From Asanoa ishikariensis (GTDB lineage: Bacteria; Actinomycetota; Actinomycetes; Mycobacteriales; Micromonosporaceae): a DNA stretch of 64,000 nt. The translations under genes and the position numbers were made by a program. The stretch lies in contig NZ_FNQB01000002.1 in NCBI RefSeq assembly GCF_900107455.1, forward strand, positions 806,001 through 870,000, in the 5' to 3' direction. Each line of letters opens with the position of its first letter. Positions within the stretch are counted from its first letter, which is position 1. The notes beneath the pieces are model-generated. The model saw only the letters and a program-made list of their open reading frames with translations. It had not been told where the DNA came from and did not search any database. This document shows, one piece after another, positions 41,206-49,944 of this stretch.

Positions 41206-42021
41206 TCAGGAGACCAGCGCGGGGGCGAGCGAGCCGCCGGTGCGGTTGGAGTCCCAGAGCATCCACGGGCAGCGCGCCGAGAAGTAGAGCTGTTCGAGCT
41301 CCGCCCGGTCCTTGAACGTGTCGGCCGCCCGCCAGAAGCCCTTGTAACGCTGGGCGATCACCCGTCCGCTCGGCATCAGCCGCTCCAGCGCGTCCGGCAC
41401 CAGCTCTTCGCCCTCACGCATGTGGTCGAAGATCTCCGGCCGGAGGATGAAGTAGCCGCCGTTCTCCCACTGGGTGAGCTCGCGCATCGGCGTGATGCCG
41501 GTCACCCGGTCGCCGTTCTCGATGTCGAGCACGTGGTGCGTCGACTGCACCGGCACCGCCAGCAGGCTGGCCACCGCGTCCGTCTGGCCGAAGCGCTTGA
41601 CCATCTCGTCGAGCGGCGCGTTGGTCAGCGTGTCGGCGTAGTTGGCCAGGAACACCGGCTCGTTCTCGACGTGCGCCCGCACCCGCATCAGCCGTTCGCC
41701 GATGGTCGAGTTGAGCCCGGTGTCGATGAACGTGATGTTCCAGTCGGTGATGTCCGACGAGAACAGGTGCAGGTCCCGGTCACCCATGGTGAGCGTGAAG
41801 TCGTTGGACAGCGTCTCGTCGTAGTGCAGGAAGTAGTCCTTCACCGCGGCGGCGCCGTAGCCGAGGCAGAGCACGAAGTCGGTGTGCCCGAAGTGCGCGT
41901 AGTACCGCATCACGTGCCAGAGCAGCGGACGGTCGCCGATCATCGCCATGGGCTTCGGCGCGGACTGGGCATCCTCCCGCATCCGCATGCCGAGGCCGCC
42001 ACAGAACAGGACGACCTTCAT
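41206..42021 (-). CDS. Glucose-1-phosphate cytidylyltransferase-like nucleotidyltransferase
   Basis: A 271-residue NDP-sugar pyrophosphorylase. MKVVLFCGGLGMRMRE and SAPKPMAMIGDRPLLWHVMRYYAHFGHTDFVLCLGY match RfbF-type cytidylyltransferases closely, including PKPM and LWHVM. ITFIDTGLNSTIGERL also fits that group. RfbF makes CDP-glucose, the precursor of CDP-dideoxy sugars. The nucleotide preference cannot be proved from sequence. The ATG overlaps the preceding methyltransferase stop by one base. No RfbG-type CDP-glucose 4,6-dehydratase is evident, unless the divergent epimerase-like gene fills that step. Confidence 0.83.
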   Translation of the reverse strand: MKVVLFCGGLGMRMREDAQSAPKPMAMIGDRPLLWHVMRYYAHFGHTDFVLCLGYGAAAVKDYFLHYDETLSNDFTLTMGDRDLHLFSSDITDWNITFIDTGLNSTIGERLMRVRAHVENEPVFLANYADTLTNAPLDEMVKRFGQTDAVASLLAVPVQSTHHVLDIENGDRVTGITPMRELTQWENGGYFILRPEIFDHMREGEELVPDALERLMPSGRVIAQRYKGFWRAADTFKDRAELEQLYFSARCPWMLWDSNRTGGSLAPALVS

Positions 42022-43250
42022 CACACCACCTCGAGGTCCGGGATCGGGAAGACCAGCCGGCCGCCCCACTCTCGCACGTAGGCGAGTTGCGCCGAGAGCT
42101 CGGTGCGCAGGTTCCACGGCAGCACGAGCACGTAGTCCGGGCGGTCCTGCGCGATCCGCTCGGGCGCGTGGATCGGGATGTGCGTACCCGGCAGGAACAT
42201 GCCCTGCTTGTGCGGGCTGCGATCGACCGTGTACTCGAGCAGGTCGGCCCGGATGCCGCAGTGGTTGAGCAGGGTGTTGCCCTTGCCCGGCGCGCCGTAG
42301 CCGACGACCCGCTTGCCCTCGGCCCGCGCGGTGAGCAGGAAGTCCAGCAGGTCCCGCTTGATGTCGAAAACCGCCTCCGCGAAGCCCTTGTGGCCTTCGA
42401 CGGTATGCAGTCCGGCTTCGGCTTCGGCCTCGAGCACCGACTTGACGTTGCTGGAGGTCTCACCGGCCGCGGCGCCGTGCCGGGCGTGCACGCGCAGTGA
42501 CCCGCCGTGCGTCGACAGCTCCTCGACGTCGACCACCACGAGGCCGGCGGTGGCCAGCGCGCGTTGGGCGGTGAGCAGCGACAGGTACTGGTAGTGCTCA
42601 TGGTAGATCGTGTCGTACTGGCGCCGCTCGATCAGCCGCAGCAGGTGCGGGAACTCCAGCGTCACCAGGCCTTCGGGCTTGACCAGCGCGGCCAGGCCGG
42701 CGGTGAAGCCGACGAGGTCGGGCACGTGCGCGTAGACGTTGTTGCCGGCCACGAGGTCCGCGCGGCCGTGCTTGGCGGCCAGCGCCGCGCCGGTCTCGGC
42801 TCCCAGGAACTCGTTCTCGGTGCGGATTCCCCTGCTCCGCGCGACTTCGGCGATGTTGGCCGCCGGCTCGACGCCGAGCACCGGGATGCCCCGCGCGACG
42901 AAGTGTTGCAAGAGGTAGCCGTCGTTGCTGGCGACCTCGGTCACCAGACTGTCGGGGCCGAGGCCCAACTGCTCGGCCATGGTGTCGGCGTAGCGCTTGG
43001 CGTGCGCGACCCACGAGTCCGAGTACGAGGAGAAGTAGGCGTAATCGGAGAAGATGTCTTCGCCGGGCACGTATGCGGGCAACTGCACCAGAAGACAGCT
43101 CGAGCAGAGCCGGACGTGCAGTGGGTAGAAGGTTTCCGCGCTGTCCAGCCGTTCGGCAGGAAGGTAGCTCTCGCACAGCGGGGACATGCCCAGGTCGACG
43201 AACGTTTCGGTCAACTCCGCCGCACAAAGGCGACATACGGCAGTTGTCAT
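42021..43250 (-). CDS. Zinc-containing sugar C-methyltransferase (TylC3/NovU type)
   Basis: A 409-residue three-part methyltransferase. The N-terminal zinc domain has CRLC (residues 6-9) and CSSC. The SAM domain has TEVASNDGYLLQHF and GVEPAANIAEVA, and a H-E-H segment IYHEHYQYLSL typical of the active site. The C-terminal domain contains VVGYGAPGKGNTLLNHCG. TylC3, NovU and EvaC add branching methyl groups to NDP-4-keto-deoxysugars. ATG at 43250 is the first codon of the operon cytidylyltransferase, PIG-L, pyruvyl transferase, FrhB. A branched sugar in the polymer is therefore likely. Confidence 0.87.
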   Translation of the reverse strand: MTTAVCRLCAAELTETFVDLGMSPLCESYLPAERLDSAETFYPLHVRLCSSCLLVQLPAYVPGEDIFSDYAYFSSYSDSWVAHAKRYADTMAEQLGLGPDSLVTEVASNDGYLLQHFVARGIPVLGVEPAANIAEVARSRGIRTENEFLGAETGAALAAKHGRADLVAGNNVYAHVPDLVGFTAGLAALVKPEGLVTLEFPHLLRLIERRQYDTIYHEHYQYLSLLTAQRALATAGLVVVDVEELSTHGGSLRVHARHGAAAGETSSNVKSVLEAEAEAGLHTVEGHKGFAEAVFDIKRDLLDFLLTARAEGKRVVGYGAPGKGNTLLNHCGIRADLLEYTVDRSPHKQGMFLPGTHIPIHAPERIAQDRPDYVLVLPWNLRTELSAQLAYVREWGGRLVFPIPDLEVV

Positions 43251-43445
43251 GCGCAGGTACCCCGATTTCGAGCAAACACCGGTCAGCGCGGACAGTCGGC
43301 CCCGGCCCGCGCCCGGCGAAACGCTAGCCAGGTGGCGCATGGCCATGGGGCGTGGAGTAAGAAGTCCGACACTAGTCCGGTCCGTCCCGCCGAGCCGTCC
43401 GTAGACTCGCGTTTCTCACCCCGGACAACGCTGCGGAGCTTCACC
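43251..43445. promoter_or_regulatory. Divergent promoter region of the second glycan locus
   Basis: This 195-base gap separates two divergent sugar operons. AGTCCG is repeated at 43363 and 43374, one helical turn apart. I see no strong hairpin, no canonical -35/-10 pair and no small open frame with good codon use. Confidence 0.4.
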
Positions 43446-44474
43446 ATGCGCACACTCGTGACCGGCCACGACGGCTACATCGGCAGCGTGCTGGTGCCGC
43501 TGCTGCGGGCCGCGGGACACGACGTCACCGGCCTCGACATCAGCCTGTACGCCGACGGCGTGCTGGGCCCGATCCCGCCTGCGGTCCCGGCCCTACGGGT
43601 TGACCTGCGCGACGTCGAGCCCGAGCACCTACGTGGCTATGACGCGGTGGTGCACCTGGCCGCCCTCTGCAACGACCCGATCGGCAACCTGAACCCGGAC
43701 CTCACGTACGACATCAACCACCGGTCGACGGTGCGGTTGGCCAAGGCGGCGAAGGAAGCCGGCGTCGGCACGTTCCTGTTCTCGTCGTCCTGCTCGCTCT
43801 ACGGCGCCGGTCTCGACGACCGCCCGCTCGACGAGGAGGCCGGCTTCGCGCCGGTCACCCCGTACGGCGAGTCGAAGATCCTCTCCGAGCAGGACCTGGC
43901 CGGGCTCGCGGACGACGACTTCTCCCCGGTCTACCTGCGCAACGCCACCGCCTACGGCTTCTCGCCCCGGCTGCGCGGCGACCTGGTGGTCAACGACCTG
44001 ACCGCGCACGCGCTGCTCACCGGCGAGGTGCGGCTGCTGTCCGACGGCACCGCCTGGCGCCCGCTGGTGCACGTCGAGGACATCTCGGCGGCGTTCCTGG
44101 CGCTGTTGGAGGCGCCGCGTGACGTAGTGCACAACCGGGCCTACAACATCGGGCAGACCAGTGAGAACTACCTCATCCGCGACGTGGCCGAGATCGTCCG
44201 CGACGTGGTGACCGGTTCCACGGTCACCTTCGCCGGCGGCGCGTCGGCCGACTCCCGCAACTACCGGGTGAGTTGCGACCGGATCGCCGCCGAGGTGCCC
44301 GGCTTCCGTCCAGCATGGACGGTGCGCAAGGGCGTCGAGCAACTCGTCGAGGAGTACGGGCGCCACGGGCTGACCATCGAGCAGTTCACCGGCGAGGGGC
44401 ACCAGCGGCTCAAGAAGATCCGCGCGCTGCTGGCCGCCGGCCGGATCGACGAGCAGCTCCGGTGGACCTCGTGA
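43446..44474 (+). CDS. NAD-dependent sugar epimerase/dehydratase
   Basis: A 342-residue extended SDR. MRTLVTGHDGYIGSVLVPLL has the GxxGxxG cofactor loop, SSSCSLYG supplies the Ser, and YGESK gives catalytic Tyr and Lys. ATAYGFSPRLRGDLVVNDL and WRPLVHVEDISAAF are typical of UDP/CDP/TDP-sugar epimerases and dehydratases. The exact reaction (4-epimerase, 4,6-dehydratase or reductase) is not resolved; the absence of a clear dehydratase Glu-Asp pair favours an epimerase. ATG at 43446. It opens the plus-strand operon and its stop overlaps the next start (GTGA). Confidence 0.85.
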   Translation: MRTLVTGHDGYIGSVLVPLLRAAGHDVTGLDISLYADGVLGPIPPAVPALRVDLRDVEPEHLRGYDAVVHLAALCNDPIGNLNPDLTYDINHRSTVRLAKAAKEAGVGTFLFSSSCSLYGAGLDDRPLDEEAGFAPVTPYGESKILSEQDLAGLADDDFSPVYLRNATAYGFSPRLRGDLVVNDLTAHALLTGEVRLLSDGTAWRPLVHVEDISAAFLALLEAPRDVVHNRAYNIGQTSENYLIRDVAEIVRDVVTGSTVTFAGGASADSRNYRVSCDRIAAEVPGFRPAWTVRKGVEQLVEEYGRHGLTIEQFTGEGHQRLKKIRALLAAGRIDEQLRWTS

Positions 44475-45640
44475 CCCGCTGCTCCGCCTGCGGCGAGGGC
44501 GAGCTCGTCCCGTTCGCCGACCTGGGCACGATTCCGGTGTTCTGTGGCGTGCACTGGGCCAGCCGGGACGAGGCGCTCGCCTCGCCGCTCGGCCGGATGG
44601 AGCTGTCCTACTGCCCGTCGTGCGCGTACGTGCGGAACGTGGCCTTCGAGCCGGAGCTCCTGCACTACGACACGACGATGGACACCAACCTGCACCATTC
44701 GCCGGCGTTCCAGTCGTTCTCGGCGGAGCTGGTCAAGCACCTGACCGAGCGCTACCCGTTGCGCGGCGCGACCGTGCTCGACATCGGGTGCGGGCAGGGC
44801 GAGTTCCTGCGTGAGCTGTGCCACGTCGCGGGCGCGCGGGGCATCGGCTACGACGCGATGTACGCCGGCCCGGTCGGCCCGGACCCGTCCGGTGCGGAGT
44901 TCCACAGTGGACATGCTCCGCTCGACGGGACGACGCCGCCGTTCGACTTCGTCACGTCCCGGCACTGGTTCGAGCACATCGACGACCCGTACGACTTCCT
45001 CGTGACGTTGCGCACGCTGGCCGGCGACCGGCCCGTGCGGGGCTACCTCGAGGTGCCGGACGCCTGCTACGACATGGCCACCGCGGGCTGGGAAGTGATC
45101 TACCCGCACGTGTCGTACTTCGACGCGTACTCGCTGCGCCGGATCGTCGAGCGTGCCGGCTGGCGGGTCGAGGACACCGGCCCGCTGTTCCAGGGGATGT
45201 TCCGGTTCGTGGAGTTCTCGGCCAACGTGTCCGGCCCGCCCGCCTCGACCGCGCCGCTGCCCGGCGCCGACGCGGTCTCCCGGCAGTTGGAGGCCATCCG
45301 CGGCTTCGGTGCCCGGCACTTCGCCGAGCGGGACAAGTGGCGCACCCTGATCGCCGACCGGATCGCCGACGGCGACCACCCCGTGCTCTGGGGGGCCGGC
45401 TCGCGTGGGGTCCAGTTCCTGCACCTCGCCGACCCCGACGGCAAGCTCGCGGCCGTGGTCGACGTGAACTCCCGCAAGTGGGGTAGGTTCCTGCCCGTGA
45501 CAGGGCACGAGGTCACCGCGCCATCGACGCTGGCCGGCTTGGGCACCCGCACCGTCATCATCACCAACCCGGCGTACCGGGACGAGATCGGGGCGACGCT
45601 GCGCGACCTGGGCGTCGACGCCGAGCTTCTGGTGGCGTGA
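44471..45640 (+). CDS. Second zinc-containing class I sugar methyltransferase
   Basis: A 389-residue protein with the same plan as the minus-strand C-methyltransferase. TRCSACGEGE and YCPSCAYVRN give two Cys pairs. TVLDIGCGQGEFLREL is the SAM motif, and FVTSRHWFEHIDDPYDFL follows. The C-terminal part has VLWGAGSRGVQFLHLAD and VIITNPAYRDEI. The H-E-H of the first enzyme is replaced by YPHVSYF, so substrate or methylation site probably differs. GTG start overlaps the epimerase stop. Confidence 0.83.
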   Translation: MTRCSACGEGELVPFADLGTIPVFCGVHWASRDEALASPLGRMELSYCPSCAYVRNVAFEPELLHYDTTMDTNLHHSPAFQSFSAELVKHLTERYPLRGATVLDIGCGQGEFLRELCHVAGARGIGYDAMYAGPVGPDPSGAEFHSGHAPLDGTTPPFDFVTSRHWFEHIDDPYDFLVTLRTLAGDRPVRGYLEVPDACYDMATAGWEVIYPHVSYFDAYSLRRIVERAGWRVEDTGPLFQGMFRFVEFSANVSGPPASTAPLPGADAVSRQLEAIRGFGARHFAERDKWRTLIADRIADGDHPVLWGAGSRGVQFLHLADPDGKLAAVVDVNSRKWGRFLPVTGHEVTAPSTLAGLGTRTVIITNPAYRDEIGATLRDLGVDAELLVA

Positions 45641-46536
45641 TGCCCCGGGTCACCATCGGCGTTCCGGTCTACAACGCGGCCCGCTACCTGCCGGTGGCGC
45701 TCGACGCGCTGCGCGTTCAGGACCATCCCGACTTCGAGATCGTCATCAGCGACAACGCGTCGACCGACGAGACGTGGGACATCTGCCAGCGCTACGCGGT
45801 GGCCGACCCGCGCATCCGGCTGTGGCGCAACGAGCGCAACCTGGGCGGCCACGCCAACTTCGGCAAGGTCGTCGAGCTCGCGTCGGGTGAGCTGTTCAAG
45901 TGGGCCGCGTACGACGACATCTGCCGGCCCGGTTTCGTCAGCGCGTGTGTCGCCGCGCTGGACGCCGCCGGGCCGCGCGCGGTGCTCGCCTACCCGAAGA
46001 CGGTGTTGATCGACGAGGACGGCGTGGAGGTCGGCGCGTACGCCGACAAGCTCGACCTGCGCGACCAGCGGGCCTGGAAGCGGCTGTCCGGGCTGGCCAA
46101 CAACATCAGCCTGTGCCACGCGCACTTCGGGGTGTTCCGGATCGAGGCGCTGCGCCGCACCGGGCTGATCCGGCCGTTCCTGTCGTCGGACTACACGCTG
46201 ATGGCCGAGGTCGCGGCGATCGGCGAGATCCACGAGGTGCCGGAGCGGCTGTTCCTGCGCCGGGTGCACGGTGCGTCGACCCGGCAGGCGGGCAACAGCG
46301 CGGCAGCGGCGACGACGTGGTTCGCCCCGGAGGGCGGAGGCAAGTCCGCACGGTCGCCAAGGGCGAACATGCTCCGCCAGACCGTACGCGTGCTGCGCGG
46401 CCATCCGGGCGGGCTGACCAACTCGGCAGCCTTCCTCGGCACCTGGTTCGCGCGGCGGGCCCGGGTGCGGCTCGGCGCGTTGCGGCGCCGGCTGAGCGGC
46501 AAGCCGATGCCGGCGCTGACCGAGAGCGGCGCGTAG
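45640..46536 (+). CDS. Family 2 glycosyltransferase
   Basis: A 298-residue GT2 enzyme. VTIGVPVYNAARYLPVAL is the donor-fold start, and IVISDNASTDETWDI and FKWAAYDDICRPGF (D-D metal site) follow. The C-terminal 60 residues are basic and may contact the membrane. ATG at 45640 overlaps the methyltransferase stop; the GTG one codon earlier is an alternative. It likely transfers a sugar onto the lipid-linked unit handled by the flippase next to it. Confidence 0.85.
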   Translation: MPRVTIGVPVYNAARYLPVALDALRVQDHPDFEIVISDNASTDETWDICQRYAVADPRIRLWRNERNLGGHANFGKVVELASGELFKWAAYDDICRPGFVSACVAALDAAGPRAVLAYPKTVLIDEDGVEVGAYADKLDLRDQRAWKRLSGLANNISLCHAHFGVFRIEALRRTGLIRPFLSSDYTLMAEVAAIGEIHEVPERLFLRRVHGASTRQAGNSAAAATTWFAPEGGGKSARSPRANMLRQTVRVLRGHPGGLTNSAAFLGTWFARRARVRLGALRRRLSGKPMPALTESGA

Positions 46537-48075
46537 GTGGTCTCGGCACCGACCGCCGCGCCGCCGGCCCCGCGCAAGCCCGGCGTCGGCAGCGCGATCG
46601 GCTGGTCGTACGTGCTCTCGGGCGGCCGGATCGGCTCCACGGTCCTGGTCACCTTCGTGCTGGCGAAGCTGCTCGGCCCGAGCGAGTTCGGCGTCGTCGC
46701 GATGGCGACTGTGTTCATCACGATCGCGCAGACGATCCTCCAGCAGGGCCTGGTCTCGGCGATCGTGCAGCGCGACAAGCTGACCTCCGAACACCTCGAC
46801 GCCGCGTTCGGCGTGATGGTCATCTCGGGCTTCGTGGTCGGCGGCGCCGCGGCGGCGCTGAGCCCGGTCTGGGCGCTGGTCAACCGCGAACCCCAGCTCA
46901 CGACCGTCTGCCTGGCGCTGTCACCGCTGGTGCTGATGCAGGCGCTGACCATCGTGCCCGAGGCGGTGCTGCGCCGGGAGCTCGCGTTCAAGTCGGTCGC
47001 GGTGCGTACCCTGAGCGCCTCGGTGGTCAGCGGCGTGGTCGGGGTGGTGCTGGCGCTGCTCGGCGCCGGCGTGTGGGCCCTGGTCGCGCAGTCGCTGGTC
47101 AACGCGTTCGTCGGCCTGGTCGTGCTGTGGACGGTCTGCCCGTGGCGGCCGTCCCGCCGGCCCCGGCTCGGTGCGGTGCGCGACCTGTGGAAGTTCTCGA
47201 TGCACTCGGCCAACGCCGGCCTCGGCTCGATGCTGAGCTCGAAGGCCGACCTCATCTTCACGGGCCTGTTCTTCGGCCCGGTGGCGACCGGCATCTACCG
47301 GCTGGCCGCGCGACTGCCCGACATGCTGGTCGACGTGACCGTGCGGTCGCTGCAGCAGGTGGCGCTGCCGTCGCTGTCCCGGCTGCAGAACGACCGCCCG
47401 GCGTTCATCCGGCACCTCACCACGCTCCAGCACCTGGGCGCGATCACCGGCCTGCCGCTGCTCGGCGTCCTGGTCGCCGGGTCCGGCCCGCTGGTCGGTT
47501 TCCTGGGGCCGCAGTGGGCCGGCACGGAGGTCCCGCTCGCGCTGCTCTGCCTCTACGGCGCGCTCAACGCGTACGGGGTGCTGCTCGGCCCGGCACTACA
47601 GGCGATCGGCCAGCCGGCCAAGCTGGCGGTGATCCTGTGGACCCGCGGCCTCCTCGGCGTCGGGGTGTTCGCCGGGGTCGGCACGCTGCTGCACGACTCG
47701 ACCGCCGCCCGGCAGGCGACCGCGATCGCGCTGGCGGCCATCGGAATGCAGATCGTGATGAACGCGGCCTCGGTCTGGGTCACGGTCTCCCGGGCGGTCG
47801 GCGGGTCGATACCGCGCTTCCTGGCGCCGACCCTCCCGGCGGTCCTCGCGGGCGGGGTCGCGGCGGCGGTCCCGCTGCTCTTCGACGCGGCAAGCGTCTC
47901 GATCGAGCCACCGTTGCTGGCGCTGTTCGTCTACTGCGCGGTGGCCGCGATTCTGTCCGGCGCCCTGCTGTGGGTGCTCGACCGCCGCCTACGCACCCTG
48001 GTCCGCAAGAAGCTCGGCGGCCGCCTGTCCTGGCTGCCGCTGAGCCACCCACGGACGGGCCGGCACGAAGCCTGA
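46537..48075 (+). CDS. Polysaccharide flippase (Wzx/MOP superfamily)
   Basis: A 512-residue membrane protein with about 12-14 helices. IGWSYVLSGGRIGSTVLVTFVLAKLLGPSEFGVVAMATVFI is the typical N-terminal pattern of Wzx and MATE-like oligosaccharide flippases. LWKFSMHSANAGLGSMLSSKADLIFTGLFFGPVATGIYRLA also fits. It moves lipid-linked repeat units across the membrane. GTG at 46537 directly follows the TAG of the GT2 gene. It is the only flippase in the window and could serve the polymerase-containing operon at 3.9-9.1 kb as well. A hairpin follows its stop. Confidence 0.88.
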   Translation: MVSAPTAAPPAPRKPGVGSAIGWSYVLSGGRIGSTVLVTFVLAKLLGPSEFGVVAMATVFITIAQTILQQGLVSAIVQRDKLTSEHLDAAFGVMVISGFVVGGAAAALSPVWALVNREPQLTTVCLALSPLVLMQALTIVPEAVLRRELAFKSVAVRTLSASVVSGVVGVVLALLGAGVWALVAQSLVNAFVGLVVLWTVCPWRPSRRPRLGAVRDLWKFSMHSANAGLGSMLSSKADLIFTGLFFGPVATGIYRLAARLPDMLVDVTVRSLQQVALPSLSRLQNDRPAFIRHLTTLQHLGAITGLPLLGVLVAGSGPLVGFLGPQWAGTEVPLALLCLYGALNAYGVLLGPALQAIGQPAKLAVILWTRGLLGVGVFAGVGTLLHDSTAARQATAIALAAIGMQIVMNAASVWVTVSRAVGGSIPRFLAPTLPAVLAGGVAAAVPLLFDAASVSIEPPLLALFVYCAVAAILSGALLWVLDRRLRTLVRKKLGGRLSWLPLSHPRTGRHEA

Positions 48076-48090
48076 CCGCCGGACGCGCGT

Positions 48091-48124
48091 CCCACCGCGA
48101 CTGACTGGAACTCGTCGCGGTGGG
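48091..48124. terminator. Perfect 11-base-pair hairpin between convergent genes
   Basis: CCCACCGCGAC (48091-48101) and GTCGCGGTGGG (48114-48124) pair perfectly around a 12-base loop. It lies in the 63-base gap between the flippase stop and the convergent DUF4097 stop, so it can serve both strands. Confidence 0.75.
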
Positions 48125-48138
48125 CTGGTCCCCATTTC

Positions 48139-48816
48139 CTACCGGCTGCGGGCGGTGATGTGGCCGTGGGAGGTGGTGGCGCGGATGTCGAGTCGCGCGT
48201 CGCCGTCGTTGCGCAGGGCGTTGTCGATGCGGCCGTAGCCGGTGCCGGCGTCCAGGGTGGCGGAGACGCCGGTGGCGGCGGTGACGGCGATGTCGCCGGA
48301 GTGGGTGCGGAGCACGACGGCGCCGGCGGCGGCTTCGGTGATCCGGATGTCGCCGCGTGCGGTGCTGATCTGGGCGGGTCCGCCGAGCCGGCCGATCTCG
48401 ACGTCGCCGTCGATGGCGGTGAGGTGCAGGCTGGCGGCTTCGTCGATGCTGATTTGGCGGTAGGCGCCGTCGAAGGTGACGTCGCCGAGGCGGCCGACGC
48501 TGCGGACCTCGCAGCAGGCGGTTTTGGCGTCGATGCGGGAGCCGGCGGGCAGTTCGATGGTCACCTCGATGGATCCGGAGGAGCCGACGAGCTTGTTCTT
48601 CGAGGTCGGGTCGGTGATCCGTAGGACGCCGTCGTGGTAGTCGACGGTGGTCCGCTGTGCTGCTTTGACGTCGCGGTTCTTGGCGGCGTTGGCGGGCTGG
48701 ATCCGGACGGTGGTGTCGGTCTGGTCGGTGGCGATGAGTTGGACGCGTCCGGCGGGGATGTCGAGGATGGCGGTGATCGGGTTGGGGGTGTCGAAGTTCC
48801 GCATGTTGTTGTTCAT
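48139..48816 (-). CDS. DUF4097 family beta-strand repeat protein
   Basis: A 225-residue protein. It starts MNNNMRNFDTPNPITAILDIPAGRVQLIATDQTDTTVRIQP, the typical DUF4097 opening, followed by a beta-helix-like run of short strands (SGSIEVTIELPAGSRID, SIDEAASLHLTAIDGDVEIGRLGG, TARGDIRITEAAAG, THSGDIAVTAATG). It has no signal peptide or membrane segment. The role of this widespread actinobacterial family is unknown; members often sit next to PadR or HTH regulators, but none is adjacent here. An ATG at 48804 is an alternative start. Confidence 0.8.
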   Translation of the reverse strand: MNNNMRNFDTPNPITAILDIPAGRVQLIATDQTDTTVRIQPANAAKNRDVKAAQRTTVDYHDGVLRITDPTSKNKLVGSSGSIEVTIELPAGSRIDAKTACCEVRSVGRLGDVTFDGAYRQISIDEAASLHLTAIDGDVEIGRLGGPAQISTARGDIRITEAAAGAVVLRTHSGDIAVTAATGVSATLDAGTGYGRIDNALRNDGDARLDIRATTSHGHITARSR

Positions 48817-48916
48817 GCGTCGACTATCGGCACCGGGGCTGCCACGCCCCCGCCACGGACCTGACACGTCCGCTGACACGGCAAAGCCGCACGCGGATGG
48901 GCACTATCGTTCGGGT

Positions 48917-49411
48917 GTGCACATCCGATTTGACGTCCCAGCCGATCCGGCCTACCCGGGCCGCGTGGCCGCCGCACTCAGCGGTGTCGCGCTACGCAAG
49001 TACGGCTACGTCGGCGCGGTGCTCGCGGCGTTGGGCGTGATCGGTCTCGCCATCTCGCAGGGGCTCTCCTGGGGCGACCAGATCTCGCCCCTGTACATCG
49101 CGATGATCGTCGGTGGCGTGCTGGCGATGCTGTACTCGCCGCTGCTGAAATGGCGCGCCCGCCGGCGCTCCGGCGGCTACACCGTCGACGGCGACTACGA
49201 CATCACCGACGACAACATCATGATGCGCAGCGGCACGGAGACTGGCGGCATCGCCTGGGACGGAGTCGCCCAGGTGACGGAAACCCCCGAGTTCTGGATC
49301 GTGTACGTCGGCCGGATGCCGGCAACCGTGATCCCACGCCGCTTGATGTCCACCGCGGACGACGAGACGTTACGCGCCTTCCTGACCAGACGTGAGCTGC
49401 TCGGCGGTTAA
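48917..49411 (+). CDS. YcxB-like small membrane protein
   Basis: A 164-residue protein starting at GTG. An N-terminal strand HIRFDVPADPAYPGRVAAAL precedes two hydrophobic helices, YVGAVLAALGVIGLAIS and LYIAMIVGGVLAMLYSPLL. The C-terminal soluble half, DYDITDDNIMMRSGTETGGIAWDGVAQVTETPEFWIVYVG, has the YcxB-like (bPH-type) pattern. Its function is unknown. It is divergent from the DUF4097 gene (100 bases) and overlaps the convergent acetyltransferase by four bases. Confidence 0.75.
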   Translation: MHIRFDVPADPAYPGRVAAALSGVALRKYGYVGAVLAALGVIGLAISQGLSWGDQISPLYIAMIVGGVLAMLYSPLLKWRARRRSGGYTVDGDYDITDDNIMMRSGTETGGIAWDGVAQVTETPEFWIVYVGRMPATVIPRRLMSTADDETLRAFLTRRELLGG

Positions 49412-49944
49412 CGCGACAGGAAGGCGAGCTGGGCCGTCTTGTCCGGTGTCGTCACCACGGCGTCGAAGACGAAACCTAGGCTCCGCCAGCGGATCAGGGC
49501 GCGTTCGTTGTGGATGTCCGGCTCGATCACGATGCGTTTCGTGCCTGGGTGGGCGAAGGCGAACCGGAGCAGGGCACCGGCCACCGCGCCCAGGAAGCCG
49601 GGGACCGGCTGCTGCGCAGGGGCCAGGAACAGGTGGATGCCGAAATCGCCGTCGCGCACCTCGTAGTACTCGCCGATCGGGTCAGCGGCCGGCTCGTACG
49701 TCTGGAAGATGCCGACCGGCGTGCCGGCGAGCCGCATCAGGTACGCGTGGTGGGTCGCCAGGCCGTCGACGAACTCGTAGATCTCCTGGACGACCTCGGG
49801 GGAGTGCTCGGTCATGCCCCAGAAGCGGGCGCGTGGCTGGCTGACCCAGCCGTGCACCAGGTCCCGGTCGCGCGCCGGGTCCAGCCGGACCAGCGCGAAG
49901 GGGCCGAACCCGGGCAGGTCCTCCGCGTACGCCGGATCGGTCAT
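49408..49944 (-). CDS. Siderophore-type N-acyltransferase (IucB/AlcB/MbtK family)
   Basis: A 178-residue GNAT protein. The segment FGIHLFLAPAQQPVPGFLGAVAGALLRFAF, then TKRIVIEPDIHNERALIRWRSLGF and a final TTPDKTAQLAFLSR, are the AlcB-domain markers. These enzymes acylate hydroxylated lysine or related amines in aerobactin, desferrioxamine or mycobactin synthesis. The ATG overlaps the TGA of the upstream GNAT gene, so both are translated from the iron-box transcript. No NRPS, NIS synthetase or hydroxylase gene accompanies it here. Confidence 0.82.
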   Translation of the reverse strand: MTDPAYAEDLPGFGPFALVRLDPARDRDLVHGWVSQPRARFWGMTEHSPEVVQEIYEFVDGLATHHAYLMRLAGTPVGIFQTYEPAADPIGEYYEVRDGDFGIHLFLAPAQQPVPGFLGAVAGALLRFAFAHPGTKRIVIEPDIHNERALIRWRSLGFVFDAVVTTPDKTAQLAFLSR

